A program made the position numbers and the translations under genes. Shown here in pieces: positions 34,501 through 46,970 of a stretch of DNA of 64,000 nucleotides. Positions within the stretch are counted from its first letter, which is position 1. Each line of letters begins with the position of its first letter. Origin of the DNA: Sordaria brevicollis (taxonomy: Eukaryota > Ascomycota > Sordariomycetes > Sordariales > Sordariaceae); NCBI GenBank assembly GCA_033439795.1, contig JAUTDP010000012.1:1984001-2048000 (forward strand), given 5' to 3'. The notes beneath the pieces are model-generated. The model had not been told where the DNA came from and did not search any database. It saw only the letters and a program-made list of their open reading frames with translations.

Positions 34501-36640
34501 CTTTCCCTATGTGCATGTCAGTTTTTGTCCCGCGCAACTCATTGACGCTCGAACAAGGGAAGGCCCAAAGGGGATTCCGGTGGCTGGCGGTTTTGTGCAA
34601 GTGGATTTGTTCGTAGGGGTACATCTGGAAGAAACAAGCCGAGAATTCCGCGGACGGCCGTGGCCGACATGTTGAATTTGCCGTGTCGGTGACAAACAAA
34701 CCCAAAAGGTCGTATTGATGAGAAATGGAAGTGAAGTATATCCCCTTTTGTTTCGTACCGTATTCAGACAAGGTGCGGTCCGAAGCGAAGGCTGTGTGTG
34801 ATGTGCCTACAGGTACAAAAGTTCCCAATTGTATAGGAGTGGCTGATAAGGAATTGATAAGGGAGGTGCCGCGCCGGCATCGGAACTGGCGTCCGGCGGC
34901 TTACACGGCGCACGACAAACAGTAGCTGGGCAAAGAGCCGAAAGGAGCAAACGACGTCGAGAAGTGCGTCAAGAAATATGAGTCAGGGTGAAAACAGTTT
35001 CAAGAGGTAACCAGTGGCTGAATTCCAAATGATGATGATGATGCTGATGGGCTTTCCGTGATGTTTGACGCACGGCTTACCTGCATGGAACGAAATAAAG
35101 TTTGAGACCCAGACATTCCAAGAGGCTTCGACTGGCTTAACTCTGATAGGCAACTCGATGGTGACTTTGCGTTATCAGATTGAACCATAAAAAGTTTATT
35201 TGGAATCGATGTTTCTGGGGCTGTGGGCGTGGCAAAGATTCCAAGATTTGGAATATTGAGATCATCTGCGCGTGACTGAGGCTCTGGCTCTTGGTGAAGA
35301 CTGGAAGTGAGGGTATCCCCAGTGTCCAAGACCGAACATCGAAGATCAGCAAAACAGCACAAACTCGCTTGTCCCAACTGGAACTGGTGTCCGTCTCTCT
35401 CTATCCACCTGTCCAGCCCCCAAAAGGATGACTGTCAGAGACGGGAAAAAAGAGAAAGTGACTCAACTGCACAGCTTATACCGCCTCTGGACATGGAGAA
35501 ACTTGCGATTCGCGATCCATCAATAGTCCACCCGGGCCATCCGTAAGCTGTGACGATGTCGAGAAAATGTACGTACCCCCCGTATCCAGTCACTCACTCT
35601 GTCATTTCAGAACAGCGCTACCAAGCGCACCAGTGGCAGAGTGACAAGATGAGATGCGATTCACGAATTGCCCACGTGTTGTGAAAAGTTGTTGACCAGC
35701 TAACCGGATGAGGTCTGGTGCTGGTATCCAATGGTCTGGACGGCTCTGCGGTTTTGGAATTGCTTTGCTTTCGCTTGTGGTCTTGGAAGCATTCCGTTGC
35801 GGCTGCGAAAACCAGGGGAGCTGGTTGTTGTCAGACATCGAGGTTGGGTGTCGGGTCCGCGGGCGAGATGTGGGAGGGAGTGGAATTGAGCGAAGCCTCA
35901 CATCCAGATCCCAAACACACACGGCGAAAGTCAAGCGCCGATGAACGGGGACTTGACCGCCTCGCGAGCCTCCCAATCCAGCCAATTGGAATTGCCAAGA
36001 CCAGCCAATGGCCATGGGTGCCGTCAGCGTTGCCGGAATGGAACCTCATCAACCGCTGGCTCGCAGCAACCTTGATGGCCCAAGCTTCCTCCCACTTGTT
36101 GAGCGAGCTGGGCCTCCCCCTGTCGAAGCTTGTCAGGGCGTCGCACTTTCCCCAAAGATTTCTCCACTGTCTCAGGAACAGAGCAGCTCGTTGTAGGCTC
36201 GGCAGGCAAGTGGCAGGCAAGTGTTGAATCTTGACATTTTGGATCGTGGAAAGTGAGATCTTGTGACTTTTTATGCCAGAAACCACGAACCCCCCCTTGG
36301 GTTCTACAGGTAGGCACTCATCCTGTCGTGGCCGTATGGGGAAAGGGACAGGGGGTGGGTTCGGGATGCTTGGCTTAACGCAGGCCGACGCCAGCGACAT
36401 TGCCCAAAACGGTATCGTATAACGCGCTTATAAAACTTGGCATCTGGGCGGTGCAAAGCCAGCGAGCCATATTATACACTGCCCAGAGTAGCATAGTCCC
36501 TAAGTCCCGTAATCTCCTAATCTTTACCCCATTAGGCAGTATATACACACGTGCTGGAGTTGAGCACGTACTAGTACGTACCGCTACCGCTGAGTCAACT
36601 CAGCAGGGTACACGGCCGCGTTGTTGTAACTTCGTAAAAT
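31531..36640. other. Five-kilobase stretch with no recognised gene
   Basis: Normal composition, but no frame longer than about 190 codons and none with family motifs or with joinable exons that I could defend. It includes a T12 run at 32,634-32,645 and a GATGATGATGATG tract near 35,030. A possible 5' splice site (CAG-GTAAGC) on the minus strand near 35,080 ends a 125-codon frame, but no start or partner exon was found. Composition shifts to AT-rich after about 36,640. It could contain long noncoding RNA genes or fast-evolving genes with many introns. Confidence 0.45.
36549..36584. repeat. Overlapping inverted repeats at domain edge
   Basis: ACGTGCT and AGCACGT form a 7-bp stem around a 7-base loop, immediately followed by the 14-bp palindrome ACGTACTAGTACGT. 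They lie just before the second AT-rich domain. No function is assigned. Confidence 0.45.
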
Positions 36641-37154
36641 CGTGAAAGTCGTAATGTATAAATATATAATATTATAGTATTGATTAACCGTATAATATTA
36701 CGTAGCATATTACAACTATTATTTTAAGGAATTAATATGAATTCCTAAATTTTTTTTCTTAAACTTCTTGATCTTATTTTCTTTGCTATCGATTTATACT
36801 TGCTTCGAGGTAGGTAAGTAGGGTAATAGTACTAATTATAAAGTAGAAAATAGCATTATGAATAATATATATATTTATTATTTTTTTAATATAATAATTA
36901 TATTTATATAGTAAAACACTTGAAATTTCGTATATAGAATATATTGAGTACGGGTAATCGATTGGTATAAAAATTGAAAAGGTTTATAATATTGTACAAT
37001 ATTTATATAAAAATATTAATTAAATATATTTAATAGAAAATAACATATATTAATAAAAAACGTTTTTGTAATTATATTTATTATTACTTTTAAATACTCT
37101 AGTAAAGTGCTAAATCTGTATAATTGTAATATTGATTGGCTATATCTAATATTT

Positions 37155-37305
37155 TTTTATATATATTTATATAATATTCGAAAAAAATGAAAAAACTGTA
37201 TAAATCGAAAAATCTATAAATATTGGTTTAAGTGCTAGTTTTTACATATATTTATATAATATTCGAAAAAAATGAAAAAAACCGTATAAATTGAAAAAAT
37301 CGTAT
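37155..37305 (+). repeat. Direct repeat with 85-bp period
   Basis: Two near-identical copies share ATATATTTATATAATATTCG, seven As, and a TGAAAAAA...GTATAAAT.GAAAAA tail. Their ATTCG anchors lie at 37,176 and 37,261. The second copy differs by a few changes, including one extra A and TG-versus-CCG sites. Confidence 0.7.
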
Positions 37306-38635
37306 AAATCGTATAGAATACTAATCGGTTAGCTAATAAGATATTTATAACCGTTGGTTATTATTATAAGTATTTACGCCGTTAAAAAAATCTCGTAATA
37401 ATATTATATAGTATTTTTAAAAAGCTTTATTAATTTATTAACGTTCTCCCCCCTCTTTTAATTAAGGTTGGGCTTCCTATTGCTATTAGGCATTTCGAAA
37501 ATAGTTATACCCTTCCTTTATCCTCCTAATATATTAGGTATTAGCTTCCTTTATATATAAAGACCTAGTACTATACTACTAAGCAGCCTACTTTTAGAAG
37601 GTGTAAAACCGATTTATCTTAACCTCTATAATAGTATATACATTTTATTTAGCTTTTAGAGTAAAACGTACTTTTAGAACTATTTCTAATTATTTACGCT
37701 CTTTAATTTTATATAATTCGTACCTGTAATTTTACTATATAATTGCCTATTATAATAATCAATCTTTTATTAAGGTTTAACGATTAGTAAAGAAGTAATA
37801 ATATTAAAAGTATTTACAAAGTAATTATTAACGTTTATAAAATTTATAATTATATTGGGGTATACCATTTTAGTCTTTAAAAATTTATAATTATATATAT
37901 TCTCTATTGGAGATTATATAATGCTTTGCCTTTACTTTAAGTATAATAAATCGTTATATTAATAACGGGAATCGGCTAAGACCCGGGTACTCTATTACTA
38001 CCCTTAGTAATTTAATACGAAAATCGCTCTTCACTTTAGCTACCTTAGTAAAGTACCGGCTATTAATATCGAGAATATATTTAAAGATACTAAGTAGGGA
38101 GAATTACTATATAATAATTAAATTATTATATTTTAAAGTAGAATAATAGCCTTCTAGAGGGTTAATTGTTAATATTTATTAAAAAGGAAAAGATTAATTA
38201 ATAAAGGAAAAAAAAAAAGCTCGAAACCTAAAAGAAATCGGAGGAGATTTAAAGAAATTCGGAGGAGACTTAAAATATATCGAGGGAAATAAGAAAAGAC
38301 AAAAAAAAACGAAAAAAGACGAAAAGAAATAAAAAAAAACGAAGGGGATAATAATTATATTTATAATAATAAAGGGGAGTATTTACGAATATAATTTGCC
38401 TAATAAACCTTCTTCGAAATTTAATTATTATTTAAATATATAATAAATTCGTTATTAAGATATAAATTACCGAACGTAGATTAAATAGATTTATTATACC
38501 CTACTTTATTCCGTTAATATTTAATAGCGTAAAGTATATATTCGAAATAGGTTTTATATATATTACTAATTAATTTACGTCGTAGAGTCCATTTATAATA
38601 GACGTAATAGAATAGGTATTTAACCTCTAATTTTA

Positions 38636-38659
38636 AAAAGGCTATACGTATAGCCTTTT
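38636..38659. repeat. 24-bp perfect palindrome
   Basis: AAAAGGCTATAC is followed immediately by its exact reverse complement, so the element has no loop. It survives inside RIP-mutated DNA. It could be an inverted-repeat remnant of a transposon terminus or a dyad protein-binding site. Confidence 0.7.
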
Positions 38660-38949
38660 ATTCGATAATAGAATCGTTAATTAAAAAGTAGCGAAATAAT
38701 TATAGATTTTTAATATATTCTATTACTTACCCTTTTATTATTAATAATACTAAATATATAATATTTATATTAGTTTTTTTTATAAGAAAATGGCCGTAAG
38801 GGATTTAATAACTATATTTATTACGCATAAATATTATATAAAGTAATTAATTAAATTAATTAGTATTATACGTTGTATTTATAAGAACGAAGTAATTGCG
38901 CTATTATAATGTATTTAACTAATTTAAAGAAAAGGAGAAAATTAATAAG

Positions 38950-39057
38950 GTTAAAGTAATTAAAACGGTTAAAGCGGTTAAAACGATTAAAACGGTTAAA
39001 ATAATTAAAGCGGTTAAAGTAATTAAAGCGGTTAAAATAATTAAAGTAATTGAAATA
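38950..39057 (+). repeat. 9-bp minisatellite, 12 units
   Basis: Twelve tandem 9-base units of the form (G/A)TTAAA(A/G)(C/T)(G/A) run without interruption. Because the unit is three codons, the plus strand would encode a VK(T/A/V/I) or IK(T/A/V/I) tripeptide repeat. Unit variants differ mainly at G/A and C/T positions, consistent with RIP acting on an originally uniform array. Confidence 0.75.
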
Positions 39058-39997
39058 GGGGGAAAATTTTTTACTTACTAATATTTACCTATACTAAACT
39101 AATAGAATTAGCGTTATTAAAAGTACGCGTAACCGTAACCGTTTTATAGTATATACGGTTAGAATTATTACCGGGACTACTACTATTAATCGTATACGTT
39201 ACGTAGTACTATTCAATTTAATCGATTTACGCGTTGGTAATAAAATTTTTATTTATATAATGTAAATTTGAATATACTTTATAATATACCTTACTAAAAT
39301 TCTAAATATTATATTTTAATAAATAACTTCCCCCGGTTAATTTTAAGCGTTTACGCGCGCCCTTATTTTAGGTATTACTATTAAATAAAATATAATAAAT
39401 TATTACCGTAGGGAAACTTTGTATTATATTATATTTGGTTACGCTTTTTACGGCCGCGTTTCGCCTGGTTTTATTTAATAGATTTATATTATAATTATAA
39501 AGCACCTAGCTATTTCAATTATTTAACCGATAAATAACGTAATTATTAAGGTAGGTAACGCGTTATATTATATACGGGTAAGCGATAGGCACGCGGGAGG
39601 GTTAATTACGAAGGTTCTATAATAGATTTTTCTTATTATTTTTTTTTATTTTCTTTGTATAAAATAAATACCGATAGTTTTATATATAATACTCCCTATA
39701 TCTAACCGGTAGTTGTGATTTACTATTAAGGGAATAAAAATTATTAATAAATAGCTAATACCTATCTACTTCTATTTAATTAGCAAATTCGATAAGCGCT
39801 TTTAATTTGAAAAATCTTTCCCGCATTTATTTAAAGTCGGCTAGTATAAGTAAATTCTCGATCGCGGGAAGTTAGGGAGGGGGAATTGGAATTTCTTAAG
39901 GAGTAGGAGCCTTTTAAGGAATTGGAATTGCAATTGCTTAAATAGCCTCTTCGAAAGCCCCCGCTAGGATTTCGTATAGTAGTATTATATAAATTAT

Positions 39998-40000
<3 letters not shown>

Positions 40001-40040
<40 letters not shown>
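40001..40040 (+). repeat. AAT microsatellite, about 13 units
   Basis: An uninterrupted (AAT)n run of about 40 bases lies in RIP-mutated DNA. Confidence 0.85.
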
Positions 40041-40740
40041 GGAAATATATTATGTAAAATATTATAAATATTCTCTAATTTAATATCGATAGCTCGTATA
40101 AAATTTACTACGGCTTCGAATATAGCGGGGATTATATTATTTAAATTAAAATATATTAGTCTAATAAAGGTACCCGGAATAATAATGTTAGCGGGGTCGA
40201 CTTTTTAATATTAGGGATTATCGAAACCCTATTTTTAAATATTTTTATCGAGAAATTAATTTTATTAATTTATAATCGCGGGTTTAGCGGCGATTTTGAA
40301 TTAAGGAAAAAGAAATTAAAACGTTAATTAGGGAGATTAAAGGTATCGCGACGAATTAATTTAAAATAAAAAGGGACGGTAAGGGTAAGGGTATTACGAT
40401 TTAAAAAGTATATTATTTAAGGAGAAGAGGAAAAGTAAATAAAAAAAACGCGTATTAGTATAAAATATTAACTATTTAAATTATTTTTTAAGGGTAATTA
40501 GGCGCGCGGTAAAATAGGTATATTATATTGAAAATCTCTTATAATTATAGTAATTTTACCAAAATATTATTAAAATCGTCGCGGACAACGGCAATCGCAT
40601 TATTTAAATGCCTTTAATTAATTGCCCAAGTTGTACGAAGTTCTATAGTAGAATAGTGATATTGTTACAAAGTATTGTGCGCGGTCGCATGTTCTGGTAG
40701 TGCATCGCGTTTTGGTGGGCGTCGTTAACAAAGCATATGT

Positions 40741-42221
40741 CACATGAAATATTTATCGATATTTTATTATTTTCTAGGAGAGATGGGGGCGGTGCACGCC
40801 AAGTTCTATAAGCGCGGTAGGCAACTCCCCCAAAACCGCGAACTCTCCACGAACCCCGTAACCAGCTCCATTACCAGCTCCATACCCAACTCCATCTCTC
40901 CGGCTCCAAAACCTGGGGTTTATAAGTCATTGTGCGTGTTAGTCACTGCCAAAATATCCGCTTTTGCATTTACCCGGACGCCCGAACGGGGACGATCTGG
41001 GGGGGATCTCACGGCGGCATCACAGCCTGCGTGAAACTAAACTCTCGGACACTCGGGGCAGAGGAAGTGGACGAGATGGACGACGAGATGGAATGGAAGC
41101 CCGTGGGAACACAAGAGCTGCAGTCATGGGCCGTTTTCGCGCTCGAGAATCCTCGGGATTTCACTCAACCATCAACGTCGTCATATCGGCTCATACAGCG
41201 AGAATACTGTACGACTAGCCGGCCGGAAAGTACCGATTGCCGTTCTGTAACTGTTAAGAGGTCGTAAACATTTTACGAACCCCCCCTTCAACCATAGCTT
41301 TGACCGTTCGGTGCTCTGCCCATTCTATCTCGGGATATTGAAACTGCAACACATTGTCTGCATCAAAAGATGGGCGCTTGGTCGGTAAATCCCAAACGCC
41401 AAAACACCAAAACGGCTGATCTATCGCCATGATAAACATTGTAACCTTGGCAACTGTCCAACGTCTCCAAGCTGGAGATCCAAATGGGTGCCAATCAAAC
41501 ACTATCCCACTGACCTGAATCCCTCAGGCCTCCGACCATCACTTACAACACCAAGAAAGAGGGGTCCTTCTTCTAGACTCTGGGAACTTTAGGACAATTA
41601 ATCATCATAAAGGACGCCCAATTGCAAGAGAGTGACATTGGGGCTGTTCTGTAGAGAGTCAAGAGGGAGGTGCCGGTTTGTTGTCGAACGGCAGTCGTCT
41701 CCAACAGCAACAGCGCACGAGTCAACGTGTGAACTCTCCACGCTGATCCAGGTCGATTCCCCATGCTGGGCTCCAGTGTCTCAAATGCGTGCTCCAGGCT
41801 CCCAGTCCCTGTCCCCTCCTTTCTTTGGTGTACCCCCCCTGCACGTCTCTCAGATTGGCTTTGGTCCGCCCAGATCTCTCGAGCGAGGTAGACGAGGGTC
41901 CGGAGGTCCGTTCCCGGCCTCAACTTATATCGACCGCTTCTCCCCCAGCTTCACGTCCCCAACATCCTCAACATCTTGTCAGCTCCCTTGTACAACTTTG
42001 GAATTAAATACCAGCCATCTCTTCCTCCTCGACTCACTCATCCTCAGTCTCTGTCTCCTATACCCATCTCACACTTTTGATCCTCGAACCTCTTCGACAC
42101 CAGCAAGCCACTCAGTGAAGCACTCAACAAAGCTATCCGAATCGGGAAACTCTTCATATAACACACCAAAACCTCACAACCAACACATCAAATAATCTCA
42201 ACAACCTCAACAACAATCATC
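40741..42221. other. Intergenic region upstream of mitochondrial-type gene
   Basis: Normal composition with no supported gene. It is CT- and CA-rich close to the downstream start, as fungal 5' leaders often are. Small frames on both strands lack motifs. Confidence 0.45.
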
Positions 42222-43252
42222 ATGTCGAGAATCGCCGCTCCCATCACAAAATTCACCCGCTCCTTGAGCACTTCTCCTGTTGTCGCCAAGCCCAGTCACA
42301 TTCTCAATGCCACCAGCAACGCCAGCAGGAAAAGAAAGCTGGGTGAGGAGTCCGGTGCTGAGACTCTCGATGTGAGTTTACCTTTCCCCCCTTTGTTTTC
42401 TCCCCTCATTTCCACGAGTTCTGTCTCCCCCCTCCTCCATCATTACATAACACTGCCACATCTCCTTGGACAACCACCGAGAACGTGCATGATTCTCCAA
42501 TTGCCGACTCCCCTCCACCAACGGGCGGAACGGGACGGCTACCTATCAAAAACACTCGGCCCATTATCTTTTCCTATCATCTTCCCGTCATTGCAGGATA
42601 AGCACCCAATTTGGGAAATGCTCTTGTCACTACCACACACCATCACACTCAAATATGAAATATCAATGATACTAACAATTTCTTTCAGTCCCGCACCCAA
42701 CGCAAGGTCCCCCTGATGCAAGGCTTCCGCACTTCCGCGCCCACCAACGCCTCCATCGGCCACTCCTTTTCCACCAACGGCATCGACGCCGTCGTCCTCC
42801 CCAACCTCGCCGCCGTAGAATCATCAAGCTCCGCCTCACCATTCCAGCCCACCTACTTCGACACCATCCGCGTCCCCCTCCTGCCCGACAACAAGACCCC
42901 TCCCCCTCCCACCGTCCAGCGCATGCCCCTCTTCGACGAGCTAAAACCCGAGCAGCGCGGCGAGATTCCCTCAGAGGGCGATGCCGACCTGATGGCTTCC
43001 AAGCCGCGCGTCGCCGTCGTCGCCAACAAGCCCGGCCAGGTCCTCCCCGCCTCGCTCAGCCAGGAGGTGGTTGACTTGGATAACTGGACGGGTGCCGACT
43101 GGGTTAGCTTGGGCTTTGTGCGCGATATCGCGCGCGAGGAGGCGAAAGCTCAGGAGGAGGCCGCCGGTGGCCAGGGCATGATTAAGGATTTGTGGAGGGG
43201 GATGGTGGAGGATGTGTTTGGCTCTGCTCAGAACAAAGGTTCTAAAGCTTAA
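42222..43252 (+). CDS. Predicted mitochondrial protein of unknown function
   Basis: Exons 42,222-42,371 and 42,689-43,252 give 237 residues. The first residues (SRIAAPITKFTRSLSTSPVVAK) are basic, hydroxylated and free of acids, typical of a mitochondrial presequence with possible cleavage near the STSPV segment. The mature part is soluble, Pro-rich in the middle (LPDNKTPPPPTVQRMPLFDELKP split over two blocks) and ends with an acidic-basic helix (REEAKAQEEAAGG then WRGMVEDVFG). I do not recognise the family. The intron of 317 bp (GTGAGT...TTTCAG, ACTAAC branch) is several times longer than others here and remains open for many codons; an unrecognised internal exon is possible. Convergent with the coiled-coil gene downstream. 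Confidence 0.8.
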
Positions 43253-44875
43253 TGTTTCATCACTCTTTCTGGGATGAATTTTCATTAAGTCTTTTTGAAT
43301 CATTGTAGCGAGCGGTAATTGGGTTTTCATGCACATGGGTTTTTGGCATATGAGCAACTCTCTCTCTCTTATGTAACGAGATTGGGTTTTCTGTTTTGGA
43401 GCAGGTGTTTTTGGGTATCCTTCAGTGTTTTCTATCTCCTTGTCACGACATGAGGAAGATTGGCGACGACGACAGCCTCAGCAAACAATTAGTCTTTTTT
43501 TGTATTAGTTATTACCTATGGAGTGAATCACTCGTGGGCTCGCTGATCTCGATTTTTAGAGAGAGAAAAAGCTGGAGCCTCGAAATTTCATCACTTTTAC
43601 ATCATTCTCATATTTTCAATTTCTTGTGAACCATGTTTGATATTTTTTTATTTTGTATTACCTCCTCGCATTTCACCATTCCATCATTTGACATTTAATG
43701 TCATCTTTATCGCCGTCATAGTCAACATTACTGTCGCTGTTGTACGTTCTTAGCGATCTTTACAAGCTCTTCAACTTCAACTTTTCCAGCTCACCTCATC
43801 ATCGCCTCAAAATCAGGTCTAGACTCCATTACCCCAGACCTCTGACGACAACAACAAAACCCAGAAATTCACAAGCAATTGACTATCGGCAGAACGAACG
43901 AAATAATGATGCTTGAATGCATGACATCAACTCTTCGTCCAATCCTCCCACCATTCCGCAGTCTCCACTTTCTTTCTTCCGGGGTAAGGTAGAGTGTACA
44001 CTAGACGAGGGCCGGGATCACATGCTAGAAGTTCACATGATCAAGTCACATGCTTTACCCCAGACTCTCCCGGGAGCTATCCCAGGCCAACAAGATGACC
44101 AAAGAGGCCCAGACTACCGTCCGGACTTTATTCACAACTACGCTAGGGACAAGCTTAAACTTACTTTCCGGTTGACAAGTCCCGACGGGGCTTTGTGAGA
44201 TGATGTCGGCACTAGCTAGGCACGGAGCCTGAAAAGTGCCGACTCCGACTCTGCCTTTGAGACGGTGTAGTAGGTATCTAGGATGGTCAAGGTCGGGGGG
44301 TTGATGGCTACTGTACGATGAATTGGCATCATGATTACCAACCTAATACCGCTCGCTTCAGTCAAATTTCCTTTTCGGACCCAACTTTTTGTTGACGGAA
44401 ACCTCGATCATATGCTTGAAAGGAGGATCACCATTTGGCTAGACCGTGATCAAGTGTATACTATCACAGGTTTGTAGAACAGGAGGGTTGGGTATGTTCT
44501 AGAAGACTCTTTCGAGTGTTGATCAAGCCAGCATAGCATTGTTGACTTCGAGGTGTTTCCCAAAAAGGAAAACCGGAAGAATTGCCACCATCCGACGAAG
44601 CCTTGCTTGGCCTGGTTCTCAAGTGCTCTCCTTGGCGATGGTGACATGGTCGTTAACCAAACGCTGAATGTTTACCTTGAAAGCAACGATAGAAAGTGAT
44701 CATCACTCAACCTTTTTGGTGGGAAAATTCTAGTGATGATCAAGATGGATTTAAGTCGGTGGAACAAAGCTCGGATACATTTGATACCACAAAGATCTTT
44801 CGTAATGAGTTACATGTCCACGATTCCAGATGGTTCCCTTCGAAAGTAAAGGTGTTGGAGAAGTCGTCATTACCA
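43253..44875. other. Convergent intergenic region, nothing recognised
   Basis: About 1.6 kb between two converging stop codons. Open frames of up to 93 codons show no motifs. It should contain two 3' UTRs. Confidence 0.45.
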
Positions 44876-46239
44876 TCACACATCCTCGATCGAGGTGTAG
44901 AAGAGGTGCAAATCCGGGATGATTGCCTTCCGGTAGTCCTGAAACAAAAGCGAGTTAGCATCTTCAACGTGTAAATAGATGTTGGGAGCGAAACTTACCT
45001 TCTCAAGATCCTTCATCATCTGATACGTCAAGCTCGTCAACTCCGTCACTTCTTCCTCCGCCTTCTCGATCTCCTCCTGGATAGCCTCCTCGTACTTGGC
45101 CAGCACCTCCTGCTCATCGAGGCCATCTTCACTCTTTGCTTCTTTTCCATCATCATCATTAGCCCCCATCTCGGCCAGATTCTCCTCACCTTCCCTATTG
45201 TCCAAACCACTACCTTGTACCCCCTTCTTACCACCCTCTTCCTTCTTCTTCCGACCCTTCCCACTCTTCATCTCCTCAATCTCCTTGCTAACCTCCTCCC
45301 AAACCCTCTCTAATCCCTCCTCACTCTCCACATATTCCCTCCACAACCCCTCCAACTCCCTTTCCGTATCTGCTAGTTTCTTCTCAGCACTCTCAACCAA
45401 GTCCCCAATCACGTGTTTCTCAACTCTCATAACCCCGTCACTTCCTCTCTGTTCAGAGCGAATAGTGAACCCTGACAGCGGCGCCGCGAGCTTGCGGGCG
45501 CGCTTCTCGGCATGTTGGAGAAAGTCCTCGTCGGAGCCGACGATGTCGGTATCGAGCTTTTCGATGAGGAAAGTGTGGGCTTTGGTGAGGGAGGTGAGCG
45601 CGTGGGAGTGTAGGGTTGTGGCGGCTGTTAGGTAGTGGGCTGTTTCATGGGTTGTTGTTAGTGGCTTCTTGGTCTTGGTTTCACAGGTAAGAAATGGTGG
45701 TTGGTTAACGTACTTCGGAGCTCGTCGAGCATGTCTTCTGCTTCAGAAGACAAAGAATCTTCTTGGGCGATGACGGGGGACTCCCGTTTTCTCTTACGGC
45801 TTTGGACTGTTGAATGACGCTTGTGAGGAAGGGTAGGGGGATGGACAGTTGCTTGCTTCGTGTCTTGGTGTCTTTGTCTCTTATTCTGCCTTGAAGGCTG
45901 TGTCTCTTCTCCAAACGCGGCTTGGATTTTCTGGAAGAAGGGGGCAATGGTGGTTTGAGGCCGGGAGTGAAGCTCAATCATTGGGGGCTCTGGTGTCGGC
46001 TCCCGCTTCTTGGGGCGAGCAAAGAGACGCTCCTTGAATGATTGAGCTGGCTTTGACTCAGGCGCCGAAGGGCGCAGGCGTGAAGCATCGCCATTGCCGC
46101 TGTTGCTGTTCGGCCTGGGAGAAGTACGCCGCTGCGGCTGGTGACCATTGGGAAAGGACTCTTTCGGTTGGCGCTTTGGCGGCGGCGGCCCCATGACAAT
46201 TGTGTTTAGGCCTGTCTTGGAGCGCAGTATGGTCGACAT
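44876..46239 (-). CDS. Nuclear-type coiled-coil protein of unknown function
   Basis: Three exons, 45,714-46,239, 44,999-45,639 and 44,876-44,938, separated by 74-bp and 60-bp introns with canonical borders, join in frame to 409 residues. The N-terminal about 175 residues are disordered and basic, with possible nuclear localisation signals (RPKKREPTP and QSRKRKRE). A helical middle (THYLTAATTLHSHALTSLTK...) follows. Long charged heptad-like helices then run from about 250 to the end (ESAEKKLADTERELEGLWRE, then EEIEKAEEEVTELTSL). The last exon adds DYRKAIIPDLHLFYTSIEDV. This layout recalls inner-kinetochore or chromatin coiled-coil proteins, but I see no diagnostic motif and make no such assignment. 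A Lys/Glu-rich linker (KGRKKKEEGGKKG) splits the helices. Confidence 0.82.
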
Positions 46240-46970
46240 GGTGTTGATGATCTTGAGTGATCCGGTGCAGCGACAATTGGATGGAGATCGCAGAGAACAA
46301 GACCGAGCCACCCACCCCACTCGGGGAATATGGAAACACGATGGACGAAGTTGTAGGGAATTCAATCAAGGTGACCATTTCAGAATGAAAACTTTTTTTG
46401 TGCGCACAGTTATTCCAAGATTTCCAGCGTCTGCAGAAGGAAGTCGCGAAGGGAAGCACTTGCCATCTTGGTCCTTCCACCTTTGCTCGACCCGCATACC
46501 TGATCCACCACGAAAGGTTTCTAGACTAAATCCGCCATTGCACTTTTGAGCAGAATCAGGTACTTTTATACCTAGCGAGTAGGTAGGTATCCAGAAGATC
46601 GCGATGTCTCTCGTGTCTGAGCACGTAACAACTAGTCACCAGCCTAGATTAGCCAGTCCAGTCAACATATGGTCACAACTTCTTCCTGCGCCCTTTCCAT
46701 AAACCTCCAGGCCGTCCCTGCTTCGTGTACTTGTGGCACGATACCATTATCGTTGGAGGTTTCCCTAAACATGCCAACTCGTCTGTAATGATGGCGCTTT
46801 TCCCCAGGGGTGCACTTCACGCACACCATAAGATCCTACAAACACCCCAATTCCTTGGCAAGTGGGTCTATAACAACTAATGTTACCCGTCATTGTAAAC
46901 TCCATTTTTAGCCGTAAAATTTCACCCTTCCGATGTATAAAACATTTCCCCACATTTCCCCGCAAATATT
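46240..46970. other. Upstream region of the coiled-coil gene
   Basis: Normal composition up to about 46,970, where RIP-type DNA begins. No supported gene; probable promoter and 5' UTR. Confidence 0.45.

Larger units (their letters stand above)
36641..40740. repeat. RIP-mutated AT-rich domain 2
   Basis: AT-rich DNA with few CA/TG dinucleotides and many CG, as in domain 1. No transposon protein motif could be read with confidence. Internal repeats are listed separately: an 85-bp-spaced direct repeat, a 24-bp palindrome, a 9-bp minisatellite and an AAT tract. The edges are near 36,640 and 40,700, where normal composition resumes. Confidence 0.85.

Noticed and set aside
35000..35377. 125-codon minus-strand frame ending at a CAG-GTAAGC donor
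   Set aside because: No joinable downstream exon and no convincing start; insufficient to call a gene.
36641..40740. Possible origin or CRISPR-like repeats in domain 2
   Set aside because: The repeats are a minisatellite, a microsatellite and one direct duplication; there are no regularly spaced repeats with unique spacers, and the genome is eukaryotic.
41750..41770. GGTCGATTCCCC resembling a tRNA T-loop
   Set aside because: No acceptor stem, D-arm or anticodon arm could be folded around it.
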